This document shows positions 37,363 through 46,472 of a stretch of 64,000 nt of DNA, piece after piece. The notes beneath the pieces were generated by a model. The model was given only the letters and a program-made list of their open reading frames with translations, made no database searches and had not been told where the DNA came from. The stretch's first letter is position 1. Every line of letters starts with the position of its first letter. Origin of the DNA: Planctomycetota bacterium (GTDB lineage: Bacteria; Planctomycetota; Phycisphaerae; Phycisphaerales; Phycisphaeraceae); NCBI GenBank assembly GCA_021413865.1, contig JAIOPN010000051.1, positions 1-64,000 on the forward strand, given 5' to 3'. The translations under genes were made by a program, and so were the position numbers.

Positions 37363-38475
37363 GTGAGCACACAACGCACGATCATGCCGGGGAGGGGTGC
37401 ATGGCCGACCGTTTTGGTCGCCGCGCTGCTCCTGGGGGCCGCGCTGCCGGCGTCTTTCGCGCAGGAGCGCTACCGCTTGGGCGAGAAGGAAGATTGGCAG
37501 AAGCAGACGAACTTCGCCCCCGATTCGCCGGAGGGGAAACTCCAGGCGATCCGCCGGCTCATCGCCGAGGAGAAGCCCAAGGAGGCGAAAAAGGCCGCCG
37601 ATCACTGGATCAAGGAATACCCCAACCACCCGTTGCTCGTGCAGGCGTACCTGCTCCGCGGCGATGCGCGGGTTGCCGGCACCAATGAGTACAAGGCCCT
37701 GGGCGACTACGAGTACGTTATCCGCCAGTTCCCCGGCACGGACGAGTACAACACGGCGCTCGACCGCGAGTACGAACTGGCCCGCATCTATTCCGCCGGC
37801 CGCCACCGGAAGTTCCTGGGCATGCGCATCCTCTCTGCGTCGGGCGAGGCGGAGGAGTTGTTCATCCGTGTCCAGGAACGGGCCCCCGGCAGCGAACTGG
37901 GCGAGAAGGCCAGCATGGCGCTGGGCGACCACTACTTCAACCGGGGCGAGATGGTCCGCGCCTCCGAGGCTTACGACCTGTTCCTGCAGAACTACCCGCG
38001 GAGCCAGTACCGCGAGCGCATCATGCTGCGGCTGATCCAGTCGAACCTCGCCCGCTTCAAGGGCCCACAGTTTGACGGCACGGGCCTGATCGACGCGGGC
38101 TCCCGCATCCGGCAGTACCAGAAGGAGTTTCCCGCCTCGGCGGAGCGCATCGGCGGCGAGGCGCTGCTGGTGCGCATCGACGAATCGCTGGCGCTCAAGA
38201 CGCTGGGCACCGCGCACTGGTACAGGGTGCGGCACGAGCCGGTCGCCACGGTGACCATGCTCCAGCGCGTGGTGCACGACCACCCGCAGACCGCCGCCGC
38301 CCGGGCCGCGATGGAAGAACTTGCGAAGATGGACGCCCCGGTCGTCGATGAGCGGGCGCCCCGGCGTCATGCCGCGACGCAGGCCGCCGAGCCGCCCCAG
38401 TCGCTCAAGGTGCCGGCGTCGGAGGCCCAGCCCCAGCCGCCCGGGCACGAGCCGGCAGAGGAGCCGACACCGTGA
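37363..38475 (+). CDS. BamD-like TPR protein (outer-membrane assembly), exported
   Basis: The 370-residue product has a signal peptide (PTVLVAALLLGAALPASFAQ) without a lipobox Cys, followed by TPR-like helices throughout (KAADHWIKEYPNHPLLVQAY, SEAYDLFLQNYPRSQYRER), the arrangement seen in BamD/YfiO-type proteins. The tail is a Pro/Ala-rich disordered segment. I chose the GTG at 37363 because GGAGA sits 7 bases upstream; the frame is open further upstream to 37225 without protein-like sequence. It overlaps the LptE-like gene by 4 bp, so the two are translationally coupled and probably share a role in outer-membrane assembly. Confidence 0.7.
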   Translation: MSTQRTIMPGRGAWPTVLVAALLLGAALPASFAQERYRLGEKEDWQKQTNFAPDSPEGKLQAIRRLIAEEKPKEAKKAADHWIKEYPNHPLLVQAYLLRGDARVAGTNEYKALGDYEYVIRQFPGTDEYNTALDREYELARIYSAGRHRKFLGMRILSASGEAEELFIRVQERAPGSELGEKASMALGDHYFNRGEMVRASEAYDLFLQNYPRSQYRERIMLRLIQSNLARFKGPQFDGTGLIDAGSRIRQYQKEFPASAERIGGEALLVRIDESLALKTLGTAHWYRVRHEPVATVTMLQRVVHDHPQTAAARAAMEELAKMDAPVVDERAPRRHAATQAAEPPQSLKVPASEAQPQPPGHEPAEEPTP

Positions 38476-39002
38476 GTGTTGTCGCACACGTGTTGCGTCT
38501 CTTGGCCGTGACGGCGATCGTGATGTCGATCGCCGGGTGCGGCTACGCCCACAAGGAGCTCTTCCCGCAGAACGTCCGCTCCGTGGCGGTGCCGATCTTC
38601 GAGAACCGCACGTTTTATCAGGGCATCGAGTTCGACATGACCGAGGCGCTGACCAAGGAGATCGAGCTGCGCACCCCGTATAAGGTTGTCGCCGAAGCCG
38701 GCGCCGACACGCAGCTCCGCGGCACGATCGTCTCGGTGAACCAGACGGTGCTCAGCCACCGCCCCGACGGGAACCTGCCCGAGGAACTCGACGTCCACGT
38801 CACGATCAACTTCGAATGGAAGGACCTGCGGACCGGGGAAATCATCCGGAGCCGCAAGGGCTTCGACCGTGTAGCCCGGTACATCCCCACGCGTTCGCCC
38901 GTATCCGGCCGCGCCATGAGCGAGACCTATTCCATCGGCCAGCACCAGGCGGTGCAGTCGCTGGCACAGGAAATCGTCTCGGTGATGAGAGCGGACTGGT
39001 AG
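38472..39002 (+). CDS. LptE-like LPS-assembly lipoprotein
   Basis: The 176-residue product has a lipoprotein signal ending IVMSIAGC, then GYAHKELFPQNVRSVAVPIFENRTFYQGIEF, the typical LptE-family opening, and a mixed alpha/beta domain with TEALTKEIELRTPYKVV. In Gram-negatives LptE plugs the LptD translocon in the outer membrane. The GTG start overlaps the TGA of the BamD-like gene (GTGA). The lptF/lptG-like pair is 22 kb away in the same window. Confidence 0.8.
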   Translation: MSVVAHVLRLLAVTAIVMSIAGCGYAHKELFPQNVRSVAVPIFENRTFYQGIEFDMTEALTKEIELRTPYKVVAEAGADTQLRGTIVSVNQTVLSHRPDGNLPEELDVHVTINFEWKDLRTGEIIRSRKGFDRVARYIPTRSPVSGRAMSETYSIGQHQAVQSLAQEIVSVMRADW

Positions 39003-39122
39003 GGGGAGAGCGATAAGCCAAGGGCGCAGAGCGGTTAGCGGACGGGTTTCCGCGGCCCGCCGGCCGTTTTGGAGCCCCCGCGCACGGCCACGCCAGACGA
39101 CGCCCGTTTCTGCCGATAATGA

Positions 39123-39150
39123 TGGTCAAGCGGGAAATATCGGCTAGAAT
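39123..39150 (+). promoter_or_regulatory. Candidate promoter upstream of ftsH
   Basis: TGGTCA (39123-39128) and TAGAAT (39145-39150) are 16 bp apart, in a 211-bp gap otherwise without features. The -35 is weak; the placement 63 bp before the ftsH ATG is reasonable. Confidence 0.35.
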
Positions 39151-39213
39151 CCCGCGTCTGTGAATTGATCTCCACGCGATGCGCACGACGGCCGACCAGG
39201 GAACCGTAATTCG

Positions 39214-41262
39214 ATGCCCGACACGAACCCCAACGACGACAACCGGCAGGACCGTGGCTCCGACGACGGGCAGGACAACCGCCGTGGTCAGCAGCAGACA
39301 CCCAAGCCGCCGCCCGGCTTCATGTCACGCGGCACGATGTGGTGGGTCCTCCTGGCCATCCTCGCCGGCATGATCGTGATCCTCGCCAACAGCGCCCACC
39401 ACCCGGCCACCGAGGTCTCGATGGCCGAGTTCATTAACCGCGCCAAGGCGGGCCAGTTCAAGAACCCGATCATCGTCGAGGACGAGCGGGTCGTCGGCAC
39501 GCTCAAGCCCAACCAGCCTGGCCAGCCGGTCAACGCCATCACCGACCACGTCGCTGCCGTTATCAGCCGCGACACCAAGGCGATGTGGGTCGCCAAGCTC
39601 GAGCCCCTGGTCGAGATCTCCGAGAGCCCCGGCGGGTCGCTGCTCGTGCCGTTCCTGTTCAGCTACGGGCCGATCGTCCTGATCGCCTTCCTGATTTACT
39701 TCTTCGTCTTCCGCGGCCTGCGCAACGCCGGCGGCGGGCCGGGCATGCTCGGCTCGTTCGGACGGTCGCGGCACAAGGTCACGAATAAGGAACACACCAA
39801 CATCACGCTCGCCGACGTGGCTGGCATCGACGAGGCCAAGGACGAGGTGACCGAGATCATCGAGTTCCTCAAGAACCCCAAGAAGTTCCAGCGCCTGGGC
39901 GGCCGCGTGCCGCGCGGCGTGCTGCTCATCGGCGAGCCGGGCTGCGGCAAGACGCTGCTGGCCAAGGCCGTCGCCGGTGAGGCGGACGTGCCGTTCTTCT
40001 CCATCTCCGGCTCGGACTTCGTCGAGATGTTCGTCGGCGTGGGCGCCTCGCGCGTCCGCGACCTGTTCAAGCAGGCCAAGGACTCCGCCCCCTGCATCAT
40101 CTTCCTGGACGAGATCGACGCCGTCGGCCGCCGCCGCGGAAGCGGTGCGTTCTCCGGCGGCCACGACGAGCGCGAGCAGACCCTCAACGCCATCCTCGTC
40201 GAGATGGACGGCTTCGAGACCAACGACCAGATCATCGTCATCGCCGCCACCAACCGTTCCGACGTGCTCGACCCGGCGCTGACCCGCCCGGGCCGGTTCG
40301 ACCGCCAGATCCACGTCCCGCTGCCCGACGTGCGCGGCCGGTTGGAGATCCTCAAGGTCCACGCCCGCCGCGTGAAGCTGGGCCCGGACGTGCAGCTCGA
40401 GAAGCTCGCCCGCGGCACCCCGTTGTTCTCCGGCGCCGACCTGGCCGCCATCATCAACGAGGCCGCCATCGGCGCGACGCTCCAGAACAAGGACTTCATT
40501 GAGCAGGAAGACTTTGAAGAGGCCCGCGACAAGGTCAAGTGGGGCCGCTCCCGCAAGAGCCAGAAGATCGACGACCGCGAGAAGCGGATCATCGCCTACC
40601 ACGAGGCCGGCCACGCCCTGGTCATGTACAACGACCCGGACTCCGAGCCGCTGCACAAGGTGACGATCATCCCACGCGGCCAGGCGCTGGGCGTTACCTT
40701 CATGCTCCCGGAGCGTGACAAGCACATCCACACCCGCCGCCAGCTCCTCGCCCAGCTCCGCGTCTGCTTCGGCGGCCGCATCGCCGAGGAGATGTTCTGC
40801 GGTGATATCTCCTCCGGCGCTTCGATGGACATCCGGCAGGCCTCCGCCATCGCCCGTGCGATGATCACCCAGTTCGGCATGAGCGAGAAGCTCGGCTTCC
40901 TGCTGTATGGCATGGACGAGTCCCGCAACCCGTGGGAGCAGCCCGAGAAGCTCTATAGCGACGACACGGCGCGCCAGATCGACCAGGAGATCCACCACCT
41001 CATCGAGCACGCCTACAACGAGACGCGCAAGATGCTCGAGGAGCACCGCGACGCCCTCGACCGCATCGCCCAGGCGCTCCTCCGCTACGAGACGCTCACC
41101 CGCGACGAGGTGGACCGCATCATGCGCGGCGAGACGCTCACCAAACCCACCGTCGGCGACCTGCTCCGAGCCGAGCAGTCGAAGGCCAAGACCCCGACGA
41201 CGCCCAAGCCCCAACCGCCGACTTTGGGCGACACGCCGGGGGCGATGCCGTCGCCGGCGTGA
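39214..41262 (+). CDS. ftsH: ATP-dependent zinc metalloprotease FtsH
   Basis: The 682-residue product has a polar, disordered N-terminus (residues 1-35), a first membrane segment ([17 protein letters not shown]), a periplasmic domain and a second segment ([14 protein letters not shown]). The AAA module follows: Walker A GEPGCGKT at residue 240, Walker B IIFLDEID, and the second region of homology [20 protein letters not shown]. The protease zinc site is HEAGH at residue 463 with a downstream Asp in [11 protein letters not shown]. The C-terminus is a Pro/Thr-rich tail. All catalytic residues are intact. It degrades misfolded membrane proteins and, in many bacteria, regulates LPS synthesis, fitting its BamD/LptE neighbours. 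A terminator follows directly. Confidence 0.97.
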   Translation: MPDTNPNDDNRQDRGSDDGQDNRRGQQQTPKPPPGFMSRGTMWWVLLAILAGMIVILANSAHHPATEVSMAEFINRAKAGQFKNPIIVEDERVVGTLKPNQPGQPVNAITDHVAAVISRDTKAMWVAKLEPLVEISESPGGSLLVPFLFSYGPIVLIAFLIYFFVFRGLRNAGGGPGMLGSFGRSRHKVTNKEHTNITLADVAGIDEAKDEVTEIIEFLKNPKKFQRLGGRVPRGVLLIGEPGCGKTLLAKAVAGEADVPFFSISGSDFVEMFVGVGASRVRDLFKQAKDSAPCIIFLDEIDAVGRRRGSGAFSGGHDEREQTLNAILVEMDGFETNDQIIVIAATNRSDVLDPALTRPGRFDRQIHVPLPDVRGRLEILKVHARRVKLGPDVQLEKLARGTPLFSGADLAAIINEAAIGATLQNKDFIEQEDFEEARDKVKWGRSRKSQKIDDREKRIIAYHEAGHALVMYNDPDSEPLHKVTIIPRGQALGVTFMLPERDKHIHTRRQLLAQLRVCFGGRIAEEMFCGDISSGASMDIRQASAIARAMITQFGMSEKLGFLLYGMDESRNPWEQPEKLYSDDTARQIDQEIHHLIEHAYNETRKMLEEHRDALDRIAQALLRYETLTRDEVDRIMRGETLTKPTVGDLLRAEQSKAKTPTTPKPQPPTLGDTPGAMPSPA

Positions 41263-41290
41263 TGTAGGCGTCAAATCTCAAAACCAATCG

Positions 41291-41322
41291 AACCCCGGTG
41301 CGATTCGCCGGGGTTCTTTTTT
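41291..41322 (+). terminator. Rho-independent terminator of ftsH
   Basis: Stem AACCCCGG / CCGGGGTT with a 9-nt loop, followed by C and six T residues, 29 bp after the ftsH stop codon. Confidence 0.9.
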
Positions 41323-41400
41323 GTAACCAGTGCGTTATCATCGCGCGGTCGGTTTGGCTTCTCCCGGGGTTCATTTCAGGCCGCTTTCGGCTGTACGCGC

Positions 41401-42294
41401 ATGAACGACGAACAGGATGAAATCTTCGCCACCATCGTTCCGCTTGATGAAAGTGGGCGCATCGCGGCCTTGCTGCCCTGTATTCGCTGCGGTACGAATC
41501 TTGAAGGCTGTTCTTTCGATGGGGCCTGCCCCTCTTGCAACGGTCCTGTTTCGGACTCTGCACGGGCGGACCTGCTGCACAACAGCCCAAGGCGTTACGT
41601 CGAACGGCTTTCACGCGGGATGGCGTTGATGTTGCTGGGGACTTCCGGACAGATACTCGCAGCGTTCTTCATGCTCGCCGCTGCGCTCGTGACCGGAAAC
41701 ATCCGCTACGAAATCACCATGGATAATTGGATGACGATGCCGATGGGGCTCCTCTTCCTGCTCCTGATCATCGGCATGAAACTCTCCATCGTCGTCGGCG
41801 TGTGGTGGGCCACGACCCCTCATCCGAGCGAGGCGGAGCAGCCCCACTGGCTCGACGCCCGCCGGATCGCAAGGGTCTGCTGCGCGGCGATGTTTGTGAT
41901 CGGGTCCATCTTGACCTTCGATCCCGCCGCCGTCCGTGAATTTGGAAACGCGGCCCGGGTCATAGGGCTCGTCGGTTTTGTTGCGGCGACCCTCCACTTC
42001 AGATCACTTGCGCTGCGTGCGCTGCTTCCCGCACTTGCACGCCGCGATCTCATCCTCTTCTGGACGACCGTCGTGCTGTCGGTGCTTGCGATTGCGTTGA
42101 ATGTTGCTAACGATTCGGGTGGCGTTACGACCGGTCAACCGGTACGCCTCGTGTTCTTCGTGGCACACATCGGGCTATGGGTATGGGTCTCGGCCTTGCT
42201 CTACCAGCATTTTGTATTATTGAACGAGGTGGCGCAAGCCGCCACTACGAATCTTGCGGCACGCCAGGCCGAGGCTTCACGTTATGCGTTGTGA
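41401..42294 (+). CDS. Membrane protein with N-terminal zinc-ribbon, unknown function
   Basis: The 297-residue product has a short N-terminal domain with two CxxC pairs (CIRC and CPSC, residues ~25-45), the zinc-ribbon pattern common in Phycisphaerae membrane proteins. About six hydrophobic segments follow (for example GLLFLLLIIGMKLSIVVGVWW, LILFWTTVVLSVLAIALNV, VFFVAHIGLWVWVSALLY). No enzyme signature is visible. It stands alone after the ftsH terminator and converges with the neuB-like gene. The ATG at 41401 has no strong Shine-Dalgarno. Confidence 0.75.
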   Translation: MNDEQDEIFATIVPLDESGRIAALLPCIRCGTNLEGCSFDGACPSCNGPVSDSARADLLHNSPRRYVERLSRGMALMLLGTSGQILAAFFMLAAALVTGNIRYEITMDNWMTMPMGLLFLLLIIGMKLSIVVGVWWATTPHPSEAEQPHWLDARRIARVCCAAMFVIGSILTFDPAAVREFGNAARVIGLVGFVAATLHFRSLALRALLPALARRDLILFWTTVVLSVLAIALNVANDSGGVTTGQPVRLVFFVAHIGLWVWVSALLYQHFVLLNEVAQAATTNLAARQAEASRYAL

Positions 42295-42339
42295 GTGGTG
42301 CCGGCCGATACATGCGGCCCCGGCGGACTTGTCCGAACG

Positions 42340-43437
42340 CTAACGCAGGTCATCGCCCTGCAACAAATTGTTCGCCCTTACCGCGCGGCCCAATCGCTTG
42401 CCGATGGTCGCGTCCATCTCCGCCGCCGGGACGCCCGTGCCGGGGCGTTTGACCGTCAGGTCGGCGCGGGTCAGCATGTGGCCGGCGGGGAGGTCGCGGG
42501 TGAGGCAGAGACTCTGGCGGGAGACGTTGCGCACGTCCGCCTCGACGGGCCGCACGCTCTTGTACGACGGCCCGTGCATCGCCGCCGCGTGGCGGATCAA
42601 TTGGACGTAGTCGCGGAACGTGGCTGGCTCGAAGCTCGCCGAGTGGTCCGGGCCGGGCGCGTTCACGTCGTGGGTGAAATGCTTCTCGATCACGCAGGCA
42701 CCGGCGGCGACGGCCAGCGCGCCGGTCATCACCTGCGTGGTGTGGTCGGAGTAGCCCACCGGCAGGCCGAACCGGCGTGACATCACGTCGATCGCGCCCA
42801 GCGCTGCGTCGGCGGCGGGGGTGGGGTAGCTGGAGACGCACTGCATCAGGCAGGCGCGGCGGCGGCCGATCAGGTCGGCGACCCATTCGAGTTCGTCCAG
42901 ATCCGCCGTGCCGGTGGAGACGATCATCGGCCGGCCCAGCGACGCCGCGGCGCTGAGCAGCGGCCGGTTCACGGCGTCGGGCGAGGCGATTTTCACCGCG
43001 TCCACGTCCAGCCGCGCCAGCGTCTCGATGTCCTCGACGCTGAAGGGGGTGACGATGAAGCCCATCTTCAGCCGCCGGGTCAGCGCCCGCACGGCCAGCA
43101 GGTCGTCGGGCGCGAGCTTGAGCGCGTCGAGCATGCTGAACACGTCGTCGGCCTTGCCCTCCTGGTACACCGCCAGCCGCGCCTGGTTCGACAGCAGGTG
43201 GCGGGGGTCGAACAACTGAAACTTCACCGCGTCCGCGCCGGATTTCGCGGCAGCCTCGACGAGCTGAATCGCCCGGTCGAGTTTGCCGTCGTGGTTCACG
43301 CCGATCTCGGCGATCACGCAAACGCGCGGGGGAGCGGAGCGCGTGGCGGGGGCGAACTCGACGGCCTCGGCGGTGGGCGCGGGGGCGACGGTTGGAACGG
43401 CGGCGGCATGGCGTAAGGCGGCGGTTTGCTGACGCAT
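42340..43437 (-). CDS. neuB: N-acetylneuraminate synthase (NeuB) family protein with SAF domain
   Basis: The 365-residue product has an Ala/Pro-rich N-terminal extension (~40 residues) and then VCVIAEIGVNHDGKLDRAIQLV and GADAVKFQLFD, the NeuB TIM-barrel opening. Further family motifs are GYSDHT, AGACVIEKHFTHD and GPDHSASFEP; the C-terminal ~65 residues form a SAF/antifreeze-like domain (LTRDLPAGHMLTRADLTVKRPG). NeuB condenses phosphoenolpyruvate with N-acetylmannosamine or related sugars to make sialic or pseudaminic/legionaminic acids. The start at 43437 was chosen because AGGGA sits 7 bases upstream; ATG 43458 lacks a site. The exact sugar product cannot be told from sequence. Confidence 0.85.
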   Translation of the reverse strand: MRQQTAALRHAAAVPTVAPAPTAEAVEFAPATRSAPPRVCVIAEIGVNHDGKLDRAIQLVEAAAKSGADAVKFQLFDPRHLLSNQARLAVYQEGKADDVFSMLDALKLAPDDLLAVRALTRRLKMGFIVTPFSVEDIETLARLDVDAVKIASPDAVNRPLLSAAASLGRPMIVSTGTADLDELEWVADLIGRRRACLMQCVSSYPTPAADAALGAIDVMSRRFGLPVGYSDHTTQVMTGALAVAAGACVIEKHFTHDVNAPGPDHSASFEPATFRDYVQLIRHAAAMHGPSYKSVRPVEADVRNVSRQSLCLTRDLPAGHMLTRADLTVKRPGTGVPAAEMDATIGKRLGRAVRANNLLQGDDLR

Positions 43438-43664
43438 GGGCAGGTCCCTGGGCGACATGGTTTTATCGGTCACTGGGGCGGCGGGACTGCAGGCGGATCG
43501 GCCGGAAAGGCCTTGAATGAAAGGGTGTTTCGTGTGCGTGAAAGCAGCGTTAGAGGCGTGTGTACAGCAGCGGGTTTTATTTGTGTGGAAAACTTTATCC
43601 GAGTCCGAAAAAAGTCGATGAGAAAGGTGGCGGGGAAGCAACACAACGAATTCTGGAGCGTGTC

Positions 43665-44192
43665 ATGCGGACGACGATTTCATTGCGGTGGGGCGGCCGG
43701 TTGGCGCTGGGGGGCCTGATGCTCTCTTCGCTGATGAGCGGTGGCTGCGCGGCGATGATCGCGGCGGCCGCGGTCGGCGCCGGTGCCGAGATCGTCAAGC
43801 AGACGCAGGGGATCATGACGACGACGGCCGAGGCCGGTGGTCGCAACGCCGTGCGCGGCGCGGTGGCCGCGGGGCGCGTTGCCGCGAACGGCGCTGTTGA
43901 CACTGATACGAACGCCGCGGCCGATGCGAGGGGCGACGCACGGAACCCCGCCCCGGGCGAGGCCGGCGCATTGCTCGCCAAGTCGGTGGATGGCGAAACC
44001 ACGCCAATGGTCGTGGCGGACGCTTCGGGCACGAAGACAGAGGCGACTACGGCCAAGCCTGGCGCCATAGCGAAGCTGGCTCCTGACAAGACGGCCGAGG
44101 CCGGCGACAACGCCGAGGGCAACGACACAACGCCCAATCCCTTCGAGTCCGCCGCCCGCGCGACGCACGTCAACGAAACCGGCGGTCAATAA
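43665..44192 (+). CDS. Ala-rich putative lipoprotein, unknown function
   Basis: The 175-residue product has an arginine-containing signal peptide ending LSSLMSGGC, a slightly atypical lipobox, then a strongly Ala/Thr/Glu-rich, low-complexity body (AAMIAAAAVGAGAEIVKQ). I chose the ATG at 43665 because TCTGGAG lies 7 bases upstream; the open frame reaches back to 43560. No family is recognised. It is followed by two hairpins that may terminate its transcript. Confidence 0.6.
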   Translation: MRTTISLRWGGRLALGGLMLSSLMSGGCAAMIAAAAVGAGAEIVKQTQGIMTTTAEAGGRNAVRGAVAAGRVAANGAVDTDTNAAADARGDARNPAPGEAGALLAKSVDGETTPMVVADASGTKTEATTAKPGAIAKLAPDKTAEAGDNAEGNDTTPNPFESAARATHVNETGGQ

Positions 44193-44233
44193 CAGGTCGC
44201 GGTTTTCGATTTCAAATACCCATTCATTCACGA

Positions 44234-44298
44234 CCCGCACGGCCTCAATCGTGCGGGCCGTGTCGTTTCGTTAGCCGTCGGGCGAGCCCGACGGCTAA
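44234..44298. repeat. Two tandem inverted repeats downstream of the lipoprotein gene
   Basis: The first hairpin pairs CCCGCACG (44234-44241) with CGTGCGGG (44250-44257). The second is a perfect 13-bp palindrome, TTAGCCGTCGGGC (44271-44283) and GCCCGACGGCTAA (44286-44298), with a 2-nt loop. The first may act as a terminator (a short T-run follows); the second resembles REP-type palindromes. Confidence 0.6.
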
Positions 44299-44365
44299 CC
44301 GCGGATGCACGCCGGCATTGGCCGTGATACGCTCCCGGTTCACCCCCTGAACCACGGAGCGAGCC

Positions 44366-44815
44366 ATGATCCTCGATCACCTGGACAACGCCTCGGCCTA
44401 CCTGGGCGTTCACCCACGCGTCGCCGCGGCCCTGCAATTCCTGCGTAACACGGACCTGGCCAAGCTCCCGGTGGGCAAGCACGCCATCCAGGGGGAGGAC
44501 GTGTACGCCCTGGTGTCGCTCTCGAAGACCAAGCACCCGGACCCACTGACGTGGGAGTCGCACCGCAAGTACATCGACGTGCAGTGCATCGTCTCGGGCA
44601 CGGAGGCGATGGGCCACGCCAACATCAGCGATCTGAAGATGACCAAGGATTACGACGCCAAGGACGACTACCTGCTCTTCTCGGGCAGCGGGGCGACCGT
44701 CACGCTCAAGGCGGGGATGTTCGTGGTCTATTTCCCGCAGGACGGCCACGCGCCGGGGCTGGCGGCGGGGGAGCCGGCGGAGGTGAAGAAGGTCGTGGTG
44801 AAGGCGAGGGTGTGA
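44366..44815 (+). CDS. YhcH/YjgK/YiaL family (DUF386) protein
   Basis: The 149-residue product has the full family signature: an N-terminal MILDHLDNA, then WESHRKYIDVQCIVSGTE with the conserved ESHxxYID, and a cupin-like metal site in FVVYFPQDGHAPGL. Members are linked to sialic acid or other sugar-acid catabolism and to beta-galactosidase accessory function (EbgC), although the reaction is unsettled. Its closeness to the neuB-like gene (0.9 kb) fits a sialic-acid-related theme but they are on opposite strands. CGGAG precedes the ATG. Confidence 0.85.
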   Translation: MILDHLDNASAYLGVHPRVAAALQFLRNTDLAKLPVGKHAIQGEDVYALVSLSKTKHPDPLTWESHRKYIDVQCIVSGTEAMGHANISDLKMTKDYDAKDDYLLFSGSGATVTLKAGMFVVYFPQDGHAPGLAAGEPAEVKKVVVKARV

Positions 44816-44846
44816 GAAGAGAGGACGCTAAGCCGCGAGCGGCTGG

Positions 44847-46250
44847 TCAGATGTGCCGCAGCTTGTTCGAGCCGTTGAGGGCGGCAACTTTGTAGGCCTC
44901 GGCGAGCGTGGGGTAGTTGAAGACGTTCTCGGTGAAGTAGCGCACCGTGCCGTTGAAGGCCATCACGGCCTGGCCGATGTGGACCAGCTCCGTTGCACCG
45001 GTGCCGATGCAGTGCACGCCCAGAATGGTCTGGTCCTTCTGGTGGATGAGCAGCTTGAGCATGCCGGTGTCGTCGCCGAGCAACTGGCCCTTGGCGATTT
45101 CCTTGTAGTAGCAGATGCCCGCCTCGTAGGGGATGCCTTCCTGCGTGAGCTGCTGTTCGGTCTTGCCCACCATGGAGATCTCGGGGATGGCGTAGATGCC
45201 GTAGGGGAAGAGGTGGGACATGGAGTGGACCTGGGCGCCGAAGGCGTGGCAGGCTGCGAGGCGGCCCTGCTCCATGGAGGTGCTGGCCAGCGCGGGGAAA
45301 CCGATGATGTCGCCGGCGGCGTAGATGTGGGGCACGCCGGTCTGGTAGTGCTCGTTGACCTTGAGGCGTTCGCGGTCGTCGGCGACGAGGCCGACGTTGT
45401 CCAGCCCGAGTTGTTTGGTGGTTCCCTGCCGGCCGACGCAGTAGAGCAGCGTCTGCGCCTGGAGGACCTTGCCGGACTCGAGCGTCGCCTCGACCTGTAC
45501 GCCGTTGGCCATTTCGGGCGGCATGTGGGCTATTTTCTCGACCTTCTCGCCCATGCGGAGGGTGATGCCGTTCTGCCGCATGAGGTAGTGGAGCGCCTCG
45601 CTGATCTCGTCGTCGAGGAAGCCCAGGAGCTTGTTCTTGCCCTCGATGAGCGTGACGCGGACGCCCAGGGTCGCCATCATGCAGGCGTACTCGGTGCCGA
45701 TGACGCCGCCGCCGACGACGATCATGCTCTTGGGCAGGGTGTCGAGCTTGAGGATGCCGTCGGAGCAGAAGACCTTTTTGCCGTCGAAGGGGACCTCGGT
45801 AGGCTTGGCGGGCCTGGTGCCTGTCGCGAGGACAAATCGATCGGCGGTGACGAGCGTAGCCTCGCTGTTGTGCGTGACCTGGAGGAGATTCGGCCCCTCG
45901 AAATGGGCCTCGCCCCAGACCATATCGACGTTGTTGCGCTCGAGGGCGTCGCGGATGACCTCCCACTCCCGGCGGATCACGTTGCCGGAGATGGAGGAGA
46001 GATCAGCGATGGTGATGTTGCGTTTGACGCGTGAGGACTCGCCGAAGATGCCCTTGCGGTTGGCGCCGGTGAGGTGGAGGACCGCCTCGCGCAGGGCCTT
46101 GGAGGGGATGGTGCCGGTGTTGATCTGGGCGCCGCCGACGAAGGGGCTCTTCTCGATGATGCACACGTTCTTGCCGAGCTTGGCGGCCTGGATGGCTGCC
46201 TTCTGCCCGGCGGGACCGGTGCCGATGACTGCGCAGTCGTAGTGCCTCAT
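44847..46250 (-). CDS. sthA: Soluble pyridine nucleotide transhydrogenase SthA
   Basis: The 467-residue product is a flavoprotein disulfide-reductase-fold enzyme: FAD motif VIGTGPAGQKAAIQAAKLGK at the N-terminus, NAD(P) motif SMIVVGGGVIGTEYACMM near residue 180, and a C-terminal dimerisation domain (FNYPTLAEAYKVAALNG). The segment GGAQINTGTIPSKALREAV lacks the redox-active CxxxxC pair of lipoamide dehydrogenases, which is the mark of SthA. It moves hydride between NADPH and NADH in the cytoplasm. AAGGA lies 10 bases before the chosen ATG; the frame extends 16 codons further upstream. Confidence 0.9.
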   Translation of the reverse strand: MRHYDCAVIGTGPAGQKAAIQAAKLGKNVCIIEKSPFVGGAQINTGTIPSKALREAVLHLTGANRKGIFGESSRVKRNITIADLSSISGNVIRREWEVIRDALERNNVDMVWGEAHFEGPNLLQVTHNSEATLVTADRFVLATGTRPAKPTEVPFDGKKVFCSDGILKLDTLPKSMIVVGGGVIGTEYACMMATLGVRVTLIEGKNKLLGFLDDEISEALHYLMRQNGITLRMGEKVEKIAHMPPEMANGVQVEATLESGKVLQAQTLLYCVGRQGTTKQLGLDNVGLVADDRERLKVNEHYQTGVPHIYAAGDIIGFPALASTSMEQGRLAACHAFGAQVHSMSHLFPYGIYAIPEISMVGKTEQQLTQEGIPYEAGICYYKEIAKGQLLGDDTGMLKLLIHQKDQTILGVHCIGTGATELVHIGQAVMAFNGTVRYFTENVFNYPTLAEAYKVAALNGSNKLRHI

Positions 46251-46472
46251 GGGCGATGCGTCCTTCCCGCGGGTTTCCCTCTCTCCCCTGATCGGCATAA
46301 ATGGGAGGCGGGGTTAGGTCCCGTAATGTCCACGGCCTCTGCCCCCCCCCCGGTATAACCGCGGTTTGTTCAAGGGTGGTGAGCGCTGGCGTGGAATGTG
46401 GTGTTGGGGGGAGTTCTCTTGAATCCGGCGAGCCTCGCGGACTCAACGCCACCCTGCGCAGAGCGCCCCGCG

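Noticed and set aside
39325-41274. 649-codon frame antisense to ftsH
   Set aside because: ftsH on the plus strand has all family motifs; the antisense frame is composed of Leu/Asp/Val/Glu strings typical of GC-rich shadows.
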